64,000 nt of DNA from Glycomyces niveus. GTDB lineage: Bacteria > Actinomycetota > Actinomycetes > Mycobacteriales > Micromonosporaceae. Position 1 is the first letter of the stretch; each line of letters begins with the position of its first letter. Shown here piece after piece: positions 1 to 9,988 of this stretch. The notes beneath the pieces were generated by a model that was given only the letters and a program-made list of their open reading frames with translations, was not told the origin of the DNA and ran no database searches. The stretch lies in contig NZ_JAGFNP010000002.1 in assembly GCF_017592475.1 (NCBI RefSeq), positions 521,135 to 585,134 of the forward strand. Reading direction: 5' to 3'. The translations under genes and the position numbers were made by a program.

Positions 1-2420
1 AATCGCGCGCCGAGCGGCGCGGCCGGCACCTCGCGGCCCTCGCCGCCCGCGCCGGACACGCGACCCTCGCCGAACTCGTCGCCGCCGGCGGCCGGGACGT
101 GCACACCACCGCGCGCCTGCTCGAGACCCTCGCGACCGAAGGGCACCAACTGCACCCGTGCGCCCGCACCCGCCTCGGCTGGGACCGGCACGACCGGGAG
201 CGGTACGACCTCGAAGCCGCCCGGCCGATCCGGATCAGGCTCATCGCCGACCGCGCCGGCGTCCTCGAACGCTCCGGCCAGGACTTCCGCGACCACCCCA
301 TGCTCCGCGGCCTCGACCTGCCCGACCCCGTCCTCCCCGTCCACCCCTGGCAGCTCGAGCACCGCATCCTCCCCGGCCACCGCGACCTGTTCGACACCGG
401 ACGCCTCCAAGTCCTCGACGCGACCGTCCCCGCCTGGCCCACCGCCGCGATCCGCACCCTCGCCGGCCACACCGCCCCCGGCTTCCTCAAACTCGCCCTG
501 GGCATCCACATCACCTCCACGCGCCGCGACATCTCCCCCGCCACCGCCCTGCTCGGCCCGCGCCTCTCCGCGCTCCTGGGCGCCCTCCATCGCATCGGCG
601 ACAACGGGACCGAGCACCAGCACAGGATCGTCACCGACGTCTCGGGCGCATGGCTGCCCGGCTCGCGCGACCTCACCGCGCTGGCCCGCTCCCCGCTCAC
701 CGCGATCGAGCCCGAGGGCCTCGTCTACGTCCCGGCCACCGCGCTCACCGCGACCTCCCCGGTCACCGGCATGAGCCTCGCCGCCGAATACGCGCGCTGG
801 TCCGGCGACCCCGACCGGTGGATCCGCGCCTACGCAAGGCGGTTCGCCCACCCGGTCCTGACCAAGGCCGAAGCCGGCATCGGCCTCGAAGCGCACCTGC
901 AGAACAGCATCATCGCCATGCGCGGCCCCGACCCGGTCTTCCCCGTCTCCCGCGACCTCGGCGGCGCCCGCATCCACCTGCCCACCCTCCCGTGGGACCT
1001 CGAACTGCCCCAAGGCAGCCCGGTCAACGCCGCGAGCATGGACCAGGTCCGCTCCAAGGTCGCCTACACGCTCTTCCAGAACCACTTCGCGGCCCTCGTC
1101 GCCGTGCTCGAACGCGACCTCGGACTCGACGGCGCCGCGTTCTGGGACGACCTCGCCGACGAGCTCAACGGCCGCCTCTCCCGCGCCGAACGCGAGGCCT
1201 ACCTCGCACCCCGCCAACCCACCAAAGCCCTGCTGACCATGCGCCTGCACCCCGGCAAGGAAATCGAGACCCCCGTGGACAACCCCCTCGCCCGCGCCCA
1301 CGACCACCCCACGCTCGACCGCCACGTCAAAGCCCTCGCCTCGCCCGCCAGCGCCTGGATCTACGACCCGGCCGGCGTGCGCGCGCACCTGGAGTTCCTG
1401 CGGGACCGGTTGGGGCACACGGTGCTGTACGCGATGAAGGCCTGCGCGAACCCCGCGGTGCTGGCCGCGGCCGTGGCGGCGGCGGACGGGATCGAGTGCG
1501 CGTCGGGCGGCGAGCTCGCCGCGGCCCGGGCCGCGGGGGCACGGCGGCTGGCGTTCTCGGGCCCGGCGAAGACGCCTGCCGACCTGGCCGCGGCGGCGGC
1601 GTGCGACGTGCCGGTGTGGATGCACGCCGAGAGCGTGCGCGAACTCGACGCGCTCGCGGCGGCGGGGTTCGCGGGGCCGGTGGCGCTGCGCGTCAACCGG
1701 GGCCGGGCGCTGCCGGGGACGCATCAGATGGCGGGCGCGGTGACGCCGTTCGGGATCGACGAGTCCGCAGTGGCGGCCGCGGTCGACCGGGCGCTCGGCC
1801 TCGGGTTGGACCTCGTCGGTTTCCATCTGCACGCGGTGTCGAACTGCCTTGAGGCCGAGGCGTACGCGCGTCATGTGCGCGACTCGGTCGAGTGGTCGCA
1901 GGGCGCGGCGCGGGGCCGGTTCGATCTGCGGTACGTGAACGTGGGCGGCGGGCTGGGGTCGGATCCGCGCGGGGCGCGCATCGACGTGCCCGCACTCGCC
2001 GAGGGCCTGCGCGGCTTGGCGACCGGCGGGGCGGAGCTGGTGTTCGAGCCGGGCCGGTACGCGGCGGCCCCGGCCGGCTGGTACGTCGCCGAGGTCGTGG
2101 ACCTGAAGACGATGCGGGGCCAGGCGTTCGCGCTCGTGCGGGGCGGGACGCACCATTTCCGGCTGCCGGCGGCGTGGGGGTACTCGCATCCGTTCCGGAT
2201 CGTGCCGGGGCCGCGGCCGGGTCCGGTGTGGTCGGACGTGGAGGTGCGGGTGTGCGGGGAATTGTGCACGCCCCGGGACGTGCTCAACGGCGGCCAGTTC
2301 GTGCCTTCCATCGCCGTCGGAGACCGCCTGGTGTTCGCCGATGCCGGGGCGTACGGCTGGGAGATCTCGCACGACCGGTTCCTGGCCCACCCCGGGCCCC
2401 AGCAGGTCGTCATCGGCTGA
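1..2420 (+). CDS. NIS siderophore synthetase (IucA/IucC) fused to a PLP-dependent decarboxylase, 5'-truncated
   Basis: The frame is open from the first bases, so the true start lies upstream; a GTG at 99 is internal. The N-terminal half matches the IucA/IucC family of ATP-dependent synthetases that join citrate-type carboxylates to amines or alcohols: GHQLHPCARTRLG, KLALGIHITST, HLQNS and KALLTMRLHPG are visible. From about 1340 it continues as a fold-type III (LysA/ornithine decarboxylase-like) enzyme: PLP lysine in YAMKACANP (codon 1437-1439), YVNVGGGLG, FEPGRY and the cysteine of CGELCTPRD (codon 2265-2267). The usual HIGSQ is replaced by HLHAVSN. In staphyloferrin B synthesis separate IucA/C synthetases and the decarboxylase SbnH act in one pathway, so a fused siderophore-building enzyme is the best reading. 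The substrate is unknown. Confidence 0.85.
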   Translation, partial: SRAERRGRHLAALAARAGHATLAELVAAGGRDVHTTARLLETLATEGHQLHPCARTRLGWDRHDRERYDLEAARPIRIRLIADRAGVLERSGQDFRDHPMLRGLDLPDPVLPVHPWQLEHRILPGHRDLFDTGRLQVLDATVPAWPTAAIRTLAGHTAPGFLKLALGIHITSTRRDISPATALLGPRLSALLGALHRIGDNGTEHQHRIVTDVSGAWLPGSRDLTALARSPLTAIEPEGLVYVPATALTATSPVTGMSLAAEYARWSGDPDRWIRAYARRFAHPVLTKAEAGIGLEAHLQNSIIAMRGPDPVFPVSRDLGGARIHLPTLPWDLELPQGSPVNAASMDQVRSKVAYTLFQNHFAALVAVLERDLGLDGAAFWDDLADELNGRLSRAEREAYLAPRQPTKALLTMRLHPGKEIETPVDNPLARAHDHPTLDRHVKALASPASAWIYDPAGVRAHLEFLRDRLGHTVLYAMKACANPAVLAAAVAAADGIECASGGELAAARAAGARRLAFSGPAKTPADLAAAAACDVPVWMHAESVRELDALAAAGFAGPVALRVNRGRALPGTHQMAGAVTPFGIDESAVAAAVDRALGLGLDLVGFHLHAVSNCLEAEAYARHVRDSVEWSQGAARGRFDLRYVNVGGGLGSDPRGARIDVPALAEGLRGLATGGAELVFEPGRYAAAPAGWYVAEVVDLKTMRGQAFALVRGGTHHFRLPAAWGYSHPFRIVPGPRPGPVWSDVEVRVCGELCTPRDVLNGGQFVPSIAVGDRLVFADAGAYGWEISHDRFLAHPGPQQVVIG

Positions 2421-2534
2421 TCGGCGGATCCGCGCCCGGGTGGAGGGCGTCTAGGATGAAGGGCCCGACGCAGCCCGCCGCCGGCACCGTGCGAACCGGC
2501 GGCGCGCGCCTCGATCCCTCATTGAGGAGCCCGC

Positions 2535-3737
2535 ATGCCCAATCGGCGCCACGCCCGACGGACGCACCGCGATGCCGCGAAGCTGGCGGCCGCGGGCAAC
2601 CATCAAGGCGCCCTTGCGGTCTACGCGCACGCCGAAGCCGAGTTCCGCGGCTGCCTGGCCGTGCACCCCGAGGACCGGGGCACCCGCAGCGACTTCGCCG
2701 ACCTCCTCACCGACCTCGCCGCCTCGCACACCGCCGTCGGCGAGGTCGCCGAAGCGTATGCGGCGCAACGTGAGCGGGTGGCGATCACCGCCGGACTCCA
2801 AGCGGGGCCGGTGGAGCGGGCCGCCGCGCGCCTCGACCTGGCCGAGGCCGCCGTCGCCGCCGGGCGGCTGCTGACCGCCGCGACCGAGGCCGACGCCGCG
2901 TTGGGACTGTTCGACGATGTGGACGCGGCCGAACCGGGCAGCCCGGGCTTCGCGACACTGGGCGACGCGATCGCGCGGGCCGCGCGCGTCTACGCCCGCG
3001 CCGCCGACCCCGATCTCGCGGTCGGGGCCGCCGACCAGGCCGCGCGCATGCTCATCGCCGCCCGCCACGCCGACCCCGGCGGATTCGGCGCCAAGGAGAT
3101 CGGACTCGACGGCACCGCCGATCTGCTGCGCGACAGCCTGCGCCTGGCCGCCGCTCTCCACGCGGCCGCCGGGAGGGCCTCGCACGCCAAAGGCGCGGCC
3201 GACCTCCTCGCCCGCCACTTCCCCGGCACCGCGCCGCCCACGGCGCCGATCCCGTTGACGTTCAGGGCGGCCCTGGAGACGGCGATGCGCATGGGCGCGT
3301 TCCTCGACCCGCGCCTGATCGACCGGCTCTGCCCCGACCCGGCCGGGCGGGACGCGCCGGCGACGATCAGCGCCCGCTGCGACCCGGGCCTGGCCGCCGT
3401 CGCCCTCCACTCGGCCGAACCGGCGATCGACGCGCTCGCGCCGACGCACCCGAACCTCGCCTGGCGCATCGCGACCGAAGTGCACTACCTGCTCACCGCC
3501 GCCGACCGCCTCGGCGAGCGGAACCTCCACCTGAACTTCCGCGACCACGGCCCGGCCTGGCTCGCGATGCTCATGGCGCTCACCGCCACCGGCAAGCAGG
3601 GCCCGATCCTCACCGACCTGGCGACCGCGCTGGCGGAGCTGTGCGAGCGGCTGCGCACGCGGCACGCGGCGGCCGAGCACGAGCCGCTGGTGGTCGCGGC
3701 CACGCGGTTCATCGCCGTCCACGGCGACCGCCGCTGA
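2535..3737 (+). CDS. TPR-like hypothetical protein
   Basis: A 400-residue, Ala-rich, helical protein with no signal peptide or membrane segment. The first half (about 10-190) has a repeating helix-turn-helix pattern with TPR-like phrases such as AAAGNHQGALAVYAHAEAEF and SHTAVGEVAEAYAAQRERV, suggesting a superhelical scaffold. The second half has no family I recognise. The ATG follows a GAGGAG ribosome site seven bases upstream. It stands 114 bases after the siderophore gene on the same strand and converges on marR. Function unknown; a protein-protein interaction role is inferred only from the repeat pattern. Confidence 0.6.
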   Translation: MPNRRHARRTHRDAAKLAAAGNHQGALAVYAHAEAEFRGCLAVHPEDRGTRSDFADLLTDLAASHTAVGEVAEAYAAQRERVAITAGLQAGPVERAAARLDLAEAAVAAGRLLTAATEADAALGLFDDVDAAEPGSPGFATLGDAIARAARVYARAADPDLAVGAADQAARMLIAARHADPGGFGAKEIGLDGTADLLRDSLRLAAALHAAAGRASHAKGAADLLARHFPGTAPPTAPIPLTFRAALETAMRMGAFLDPRLIDRLCPDPAGRDAPATISARCDPGLAAVALHSAEPAIDALAPTHPNLAWRIATEVHYLLTAADRLGERNLHLNFRDHGPAWLAMLMALTATGKQGPILTDLATALAELCERLRTRHAAAEHEPLVVAATRFIAVHGDRR

Positions 3738-3744
3738 GGCGGTG

Positions 3745-4218
3745 TCAGCGGTCGGTGCCGAACCAGCCGGGGGCGTCGAGTCGGAAGTGGTCGCCGGGGG
3801 CGAGGGTGCGCAGGTCGGCGTGGAGGGCGGCGAGGCGTTCGGGGCCGATGGCCTCGGCCCAGCGGGCTTGGACGGCGTCGAAGCTGCGGGCGGAGACGGC
3901 GAGGACGTCGAGGCCTTTGGCGGTGAGGCGCACGAGTTTGCGGCGGGCGTCGTCCGGGTCGGCGGCGCGTTCGACGTAACCCTGTTTCTCGAGGTTGGCG
4001 ATGGTCTTGCCGGCGGCCTGCTTGCTGACGCCGAGGCGGGCGCCGAGTTCGACGGCGGTGGTGCCGCGGGCGCCGATGGCCTGGAAGACGAAACCGTGGA
4101 GGGGTTTGACGCCGGCGTGGCCGTGGCGGGCAAGGTCGGCGTGGGCGGCGTCGATGATGGCGCGGAAGGCGGCGAAGAGCTGCAGCGGGAGTTCGTAGCC
4201 GGGGGTCGGTTCAGCCAT
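3745..4218 (-). CDS. MarR-family transcriptional regulator
   Basis: A 157-residue winged-helix protein. The DNA-binding region (about 45-110) shows TTAVELGARLGVSKQAAGKTIANLEKQG followed in the wing by a DPDDARRKLVRLT segment, the classic MarR wing with Asp and Arg residues. The N- and C-terminal helices would form the dimer interface. The ATG at 4218 is preferred over an upstream TTG, because a CAGGTT -10-like hexamer ends seven bases before it, fitting a leaderless mRNA. It is divergent from a cupin gene across a 36-bp palindrome, so it probably represses itself and the cupin gene. The ligand is unknown. Confidence 0.85.
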   Translation of the reverse strand: MAEPTPGYELPLQLFAAFRAIIDAAHADLARHGHAGVKPLHGFVFQAIGARGTTAVELGARLGVSKQAAGKTIANLEKQGYVERAADPDDARRKLVRLTAKGLDVLAVSARSFDAVQARWAEAIGPERLAALHADLRTLAPGDHFRLDAPGWFGTDR

Positions 4219-4222
4219 GGTA

Positions 4223-4258
4223 GACAACCTGGTTTACTATATGGGTAACCACGTTGTC
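4223..4258. promoter_or_regulatory. Large palindromic operator between marR and the cupin gene
   Basis: The outer arms GACAAC (4223-4228) and GTTGTC (4253-4258) and the inner arms TGGTT (4230-4234) and AACCA (4247-4251) form a near-perfect inverted repeat centred at 4240/4241. The AT-rich centre TTTACTATATG can supply a -10 element (TACTAT, 4235-4240) for the cupin gene, and CAGGTT on the other strand can serve marR. The position and symmetry fit a MarR dimer site that blocks both promoters. Binding is inferred. Confidence 0.75.
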
Positions 4259-4276
4259 CATCTTAGGAGACTCCTC

Positions 4277-4654
4277 TTGCGTATCGTCCGCAGCACCGAA
4301 TCCCGCCGCTCCGAGACCCCCGCGGCGGTCATGACCACCTTCGCCTCCCCCGACCTGGGCGGCGCGGCCGCGCCGGTCTGGAAGGTCGAGGCCGCGGCCG
4401 GCACCGCCGGTCCCGTGCACCACATCGACGCCGAGCAGGTCTGGACCGTCCTGGCCGGCACCGTCGCGGTGACCGTCGGCGAGGACTCGGCCGAGCTGGC
4501 CGCGGGCGACACCGTCGTCATCGCCGCCGACGCCGCCCGCCAGTTCACGCCCGGACAGGGGGGGTTCACCGCGATCTGCACCGGCCCGGCCGGGATGCGG
4601 GCGTACATGCCCGGCAAGGAGAACGCGAAGATGACCCCGCCCTGGACGGCTTAG
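4277..4654 (+). CDS. Small cupin-domain protein
   Basis: A 125-residue single-domain cupin. Motif 1 is visible as VHHIDAEQVWTVLAGTVAVTVG (two His and a Glu as likely metal ligands), and the second half holds a GD-turn plus a strand-rich end (LAAGDTVVIAADAARQFTPG). TTG at 4277 is chosen as start because AGGAGA lies six bases upstream and an earlier in-frame ATG would fall inside the operator. Such cupins bind metal and small ligands or detoxify them; the reaction cannot be told. Control by the divergent MarR protein is likely. Its stop overlaps the end of the convergent prenyltransferase gene by four bases. Confidence 0.75.
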   Translation: MRIVRSTESRRSETPAAVMTTFASPDLGGAAAPVWKVEAAAGTAGPVHHIDAEQVWTVLAGTVAVTVGEDSAELAAGDTVVIAADAARQFTPGQGGFTAICTGPAGMRAYMPGKENAKMTPPWTA

Positions 4655-5415
4655 GAGGCGCGGCGCCGCGCGTAGTCGCGCAGCGCCCGCAGGAAGTCGA
4701 CGTGCCGGAAGCCGGGCCAGTACACGTCGCAGAAGTAGAGCTCGGCGCCCGCCGACTGCCACAGCAGGAAGCTCGAGAGGCGCCGCTCGCCGCTGGTGCG
4801 GATGATGAGGTCGGCCTCGGGCAGGTCGGGGGTGTACCGGTGAGCGCCGATGTCGGCGGCGGTCAGGCGCGCGGCGAGGTCGGAGACGGTGGTGCCTTGG
4901 GCCGCTTCGGTCTCCAGGAGGGCCCTGACGGCGTCGACGATCTCGGACTGGCCGTCGTAGCCGATGGCGATCGTCAGGTGGCCGCCGGTGCGTCGGCGGG
5001 TGGCCTCGCAGGCGGTCTTGAGGGCGTGCGCGGTCGAGTCGGGCAGGTGGTCGAGGTGCCCGGCGAGGTGCAGCCGCCACCGGTTGCCCGGTTCCATGAG
5101 GCGTTCGGCCACGATGGACTCGATCATCGCCATCAGGTGCGCGATCTCACCGCTGCCGCGTTTGACGAGGTTGTCGTTGGAGGCGACGTAGACGGTGACG
5201 TGGGCGATGCCGATCGCGGCGCACCAGTCGAGGAGGTCGTCGAGGTGCTCGGCGCCGTAGCGGTGGCCGATGCCGGGGTCGTCGAACCCCTGCTGGCGGG
5301 CCCAGCGCCGGTTGCCGTCCATCGCGACGGCCACATGCCGCGGCAGCGGCCCGCCGCTGAGCTTGCGGCGCAACCGCTTCGCATACCAGTCGTAGAGGAT
5401 CCCGGTTCCGCGCAT
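4651..5415 (-). CDS. cis-prenyltransferase, Rv1086-like (Z-farnesyl diphosphate synthase type)
   Basis: A 254-residue enzyme of the undecaprenyl-diphosphate synthase family. The diphosphate-binding start AVAMDGNRRWARQQG carries the catalytic Asp, and the C-terminal signature IRTSGERRLSSFLLWQS continues to WPGFRHVDFLRALRDYARR. That wording is closest to mycobacterial Rv1086, which makes a C15 Z,E-product, rather than to long-chain UppS; product length is inferred. It feeds lipid carriers for the cell wall. The ATG at 5415 is supported by a TAAGGT -10 seven bases upstream (leaderless pattern). A GTG three codons earlier is possible. Confidence 0.85.
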   Translation of the reverse strand: MRGTGILYDWYAKRLRRKLSGGPLPRHVAVAMDGNRRWARQQGFDDPGIGHRYGAEHLDDLLDWCAAIGIAHVTVYVASNDNLVKRGSGEIAHLMAMIESIVAERLMEPGNRWRLHLAGHLDHLPDSTAHALKTACEATRRRTGGHLTIAIGYDGQSEIVDAVRALLETEAAQGTTVSDLAARLTAADIGAHRYTPDLPEADLIIRTSGERRLSSFLLWQSAGAELYFCDVYWPGFRHVDFLRALRDYARRRAS

Positions 5416-5478
5416 GCGGCCCACCTTAGCGGAGCGAGCGTGCAGGGACGGCCCGATCGGGCCGCCCCGGTCGCGCCG

Positions 5479-6237
5479 CTACAGGTTCGCGTCGGCGTAG
5501 GCGTCCATCGCGGCCCGCATGTAGTCGGCGAAGCCGTCGCCGACCTGGTCGTAGGTCGCCTTGAAGCGGGGGTCGTCGGTGTAGAGGGCGCCGAGGCCGC
5601 GGTAGGCCTCGGCGGTGGGATCGTCGCCCCAGTGGGCGGCGATGAGGCGGTAGTGGTCGGCGGTGACGGCCTGGACGGCGGGGTCGTCGGTGGGTGCGCC
5701 GGCGGCGTGGTGGGCGGCGAGTCGGGTGTTGATGTCGTTGAAGGCCTCGGGGATGGCGCGGCGGGCTTCGGGGGAGAGTGCCTGGAGGGTGGTCCAGGCG
5801 CGTTCGACGACGGCTTGGCCCCAGCGTCGGCGGGCTTCGTCGCGGTGCTGGGCTTCGGTGGCGGGGTCGAGTCCGCTGAACCAGGTTTCGGGTGCCATGG
5901 GCTGGCCTCCTTCGAGTTGTCGGATGGTGGCGGCGACGGTGGCCGCGAGGCGGTCGAGGCGGGAGCGTTCGGCGTCGAGCTCGGCGGCGTGGCGCCGGAG
6001 GGCGGCGACGGGTTCGAGGTCGCCCTCGAGGATCGACGCGACGGTGTCCAGGCGCAGCCCGAGGCGTTTGAACAGGAGGATCTGCTGCAGGCGCAGCAGT
6101 TCGGGCCGGCCGTAGCGGCGCAGGCCGCCGTGGCCGTGGGAGGCCGGTTCGAGCAGGCCGATGGCGTCGTAGTGGCGCAGGGTGCGCGCTGAGACGCCGG
6201 CCAGGCGGGCGACCTCGGCGGTCGTCCAGACGTCCAT
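5479..6237 (-). CDS. MerR-family activator with TipAS-like ligand domain
   Basis: A 252-residue protein. Residues 5-75 are a MerR DNA-binding domain (TTAEVARLAGVSARTLRHYD, then GLRRYGRPELLRLQQI). A dimerisation coiled coil covers about 80-115 and a C-terminal TipAS-type domain about 130-250 (FNDINTRLAAH, HYRLIAAHWG, DDPRFKATYD, FADYMRAAMDAYA). TipAL proteins of actinomycetes bind thiopeptides or other drugs and turn on their own promoter. The ATG has GAAGGAG upstream. A perfect TGACGC-T-GCGTCA palindrome lies 45 bases before the start, so autoactivation is likely. Confidence 0.85.
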   Translation of the reverse strand: MDVWTTAEVARLAGVSARTLRHYDAIGLLEPASHGHGGLRRYGRPELLRLQQILLFKRLGLRLDTVASILEGDLEPVAALRRHAAELDAERSRLDRLAATVAATIRQLEGGQPMAPETWFSGLDPATEAQHRDEARRRWGQAVVERAWTTLQALSPEARRAIPEAFNDINTRLAAHHAAGAPTDDPAVQAVTADHYRLIAAHWGDDPTAEAYRGLGALYTDDPRFKATYDQVGDGFADYMRAAMDAYADANL

Positions 6238-6281
6238 GTGCCGCGCTCCTTCGTTCGTGGTGCGGGTTCGACGGTATTGGC

Positions 6282-6294
6282 TGACGCTGCGTCA
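6282..6294 (-). promoter_or_regulatory. MerR-type operator, perfect 6-1-6 palindrome
   Basis: TGACGC and GCGTCA flank one base. On the minus strand the left arm also forms a TTGACG -35 element, the usual MerR arrangement in which the dimer binds a stretched spacer. It is placed to control the TipA-like regulator gene. Confidence 0.6.
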
Positions 6295-6367
6295 ACCGCA
6301 AGGTTTCCGAAGAGAGACGCGGGTCACGGCGAGGCGGCGCGACCTCGGGGCGTCCGGGTCGTTGTTT

Positions 6368-6435
6368 ACATGGGGCGGCATTACCCGCTCACGTGGGGCG
6401 TATAGCCCCCTGGGTCTCCCCGCTCACGCGGGGCA
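6368..6435 (+). repeat. Short CRISPR-like hairpin repeats (no true array)
   Basis: CCCGCTCACGTGGGG (6384-6398) and CCCGCTCACGCGGGG (6419-6433) differ by one base and start 35 bases apart. A third partial unit, ACATGGGGCG, sits at 6368-6377. Each full unit folds into a short hairpin like the type I-E repeat core found in actinobacteria. The spacing is too short for spacers and no cas gene is near, so this is a remnant or a lookalike. Confidence 0.45.
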
Positions 6436-6446
6436 GGTGAAAGCGA

Positions 6447-6476
6447 GAAGCCCCCCGGCCAGCGCCGGGGGGCTTC
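6447..6476 (-). terminator. Strong terminator hairpin after sdhB
   Basis: A perfect 13-bp stem (GAAGCCCCCCGGC with its complement) and a four-base loop, 15 bases beyond the sdhB stop. No long U tract follows on either strand, which is common in GC-rich actinobacteria. Confidence 0.8.
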
Positions 6477-6491
6477 TTCATGCGGCTGGGG

Positions 6492-7234
6492 CTAGGCGGC
6501 GCGGATGGCGGCCTTGCGGAAGTCGCGGTTGAGCTTGCCGATGACGTCGAGTCCGATCTCCTTGGGGCACGCGGCGGCGCATTCGCCGGTGTTGGTGCAC
6601 CCGCCGAAGCCGGCCTCGTCGTGGGCGGCGACCATGCCGAGGACGCGCGTGTGGCGTTCGGGCTGGCCTTGGGGCATGAGGCCGAGGTGAGTGACCTTGG
6701 CGCCCATGAAGAGCATGCCGGAGCCGTTGGGGCAGGCGGCGACGCAGGCGCCGCAGCCGATGCACGCGGCGGCGCTGAAGGCGGCGTCGGCGTCCTGCTT
6801 GGGGATCGGGACGGCGTGGGCGTCCGGGGCGGTCCCGGTGGGCGCGGAGATGTACCCGCCGGCCTGGATGATGCGGTCGAAGGCGCTGCGGTCGACGACG
6901 AGGTCCTTGATGACCGGGAACGCGCCGGCCCGCCAGGGCTCGATGTCGATCGAGTCGCCGTCCTTGAACTTGCGCATGTGCAGCTGGCAGGTCGTGGTGG
7001 CGGCCTGCGGGCCGTGAGGCTGGCCGTCGATCACGAGGGAGCAGGCGCCGCAGATGCCTTCGCGGCAGTCGTGGTCGAACGCGACGGGGTCTTCGCCCTC
7101 GCTGATGAGGCGTTCGTTGAGCACGTCGAGCATCTCCAGGAAGGAGGCGTCCTCGGAGACCTCGTCGATCTCGTAGGAGACCATCTTGCCCTGGGCTTGG
7201 GCGTCGCTCTGGCGCCAGATTCGCAGAGACAGCT

Positions 7235-7238
<4 letters not shown>
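6492..7238 (-). CDS. sdhB: Succinate dehydrogenase/fumarate reductase iron-sulfur subunit
   Basis: A 248-residue subunit that passes electrons from FAD in SdhA to quinone at the membrane anchor. The [2Fe-2S] cysteines are in [16 protein letters not shown] with a later TTTCQLH. The C-terminal ferredoxin clusters use [14 protein letters not shown] and [18 protein letters not shown] at 7238 is the start, as its GTGA overlaps the sdhA stop by four bases, the sign of translational coupling. It is the last gene of sdhC-sdhA-sdhB, closed by the terminator at 6447-6476. Confidence 0.95.
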
Positions 7239-9172
<1,934 letters not shown>

Positions 9173-9173
9173 A

Positions 9174-9911
9174 TCACTTCACCAGTCCGAACGTGACCGA
9201 CAGGGGCACGATGGCGAACCCCAGGACGACGATGAGGGCGACGGCGAGGCCGATCGCCTGCGTGCGCTTGCGCCACTTCGAGTTCGGGCCGGCGATGGTC
9301 TGCACGGCCGACCAGATGCCGTGGCGCAGGTGGAAGAACAGGGCGAGCAGGGCCAGCAGGTAGAACACGGTGACCGGCCAGCGCTCGGGGCTGAAGGTGG
9401 CGACGACGGCGCCGTAGGCGTCGGGGACGTCCTTGACGGGGTTGACCGTGCGGAAGGTCAGGTCGAGGAGGTGCCAGATGATGAACAGGAAGACGACGGC
9501 GGCGCCCCAGCGCATGGTGGCGGCGGCGTGGCGGGATTCGCCCTTGGCGGGCTTCTTGGAGGCGTAGCGCACGGGGCGGGCGGCCAGGGCGCGGCGGGTG
9601 AGGACGACGGCGGTCCAGATGTGGACGGCGGCGGCGGCGATGAGGCCGATGCGCAGGACCCACAGGAGGCTCTCGTGGGGCAGCAGGGGCTCCCCGAAGG
9701 TGCGCAGGCCGTGGGCGTATTCGTTCATCGATGCGCGGCCCTCGAACACGTGCAGGTTGCCGGCCATGTGGGCGACGAGGAAGAGCACGAGGAGGATGCC
9801 GGAGACCGCCATGGCGATCTTGAGGCCGATGTTGGAACGCCACGGTCCCTGGGGCTTTCGGGCGCGTGTGCCCGGCCTCGCGGCGGGGCGGTTCTGCAAA
9901 TCCGTAGACAC
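9174..9911 (-). CDS. sdhC: Succinate dehydrogenase cytochrome b subunit
   Basis: A 245-residue membrane anchor with about five hydrophobic helices (starting near residues 30, 80, 133, 180 and 220). Histidines in the first helix ([13 protein letters not shown]), in VHIWTAVVL, in FIIWHLLDL and in FFHLRHGIW are candidate heme ligands. It anchors SdhAB and reduces quinone. The GTG start at 9911 has no ribosome site, but TAGCCT (9918-9923) stands exactly six bases upstream, so the operon mRNA is probably leaderless. It is divergent from a LysR gene. Confidence 0.9.
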   Translation of the reverse strand: MSTDLQNRPAARPGTRARKPQGPWRSNIGLKIAMAVSGILLVLFLVAHMAGNLHVFEGRASMNEYAHGLRTFGEPLLPHESLLWVLRIGLIAAAAVHIWTAVVLTRRALAARPVRYASKKPAKGESRHAAATMRWGAAVVFLFIIWHLLDLTFRTVNPVKDVPDAYGAVVATFSPERWPVTVFYLLALLALFFHLRHGIWSAVQTIAGPNSKWRKRTQAIGLAVALIVVLGFAIVPLSVTFGLVK

Positions 9912-9988
9912 GTCCAGAGGCTAGACGCGATGCGGGTCACGGGTCCAATTCATGGCGTGGCGCTCTTTGATGCCGTTAGGTTATGAAG

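Noticed and set aside
6368..6435. A functional CRISPR array
   Set aside because: Repeat starts are only 35 bases apart, there are no unique spacers of normal length, and no cas genes are nearby.
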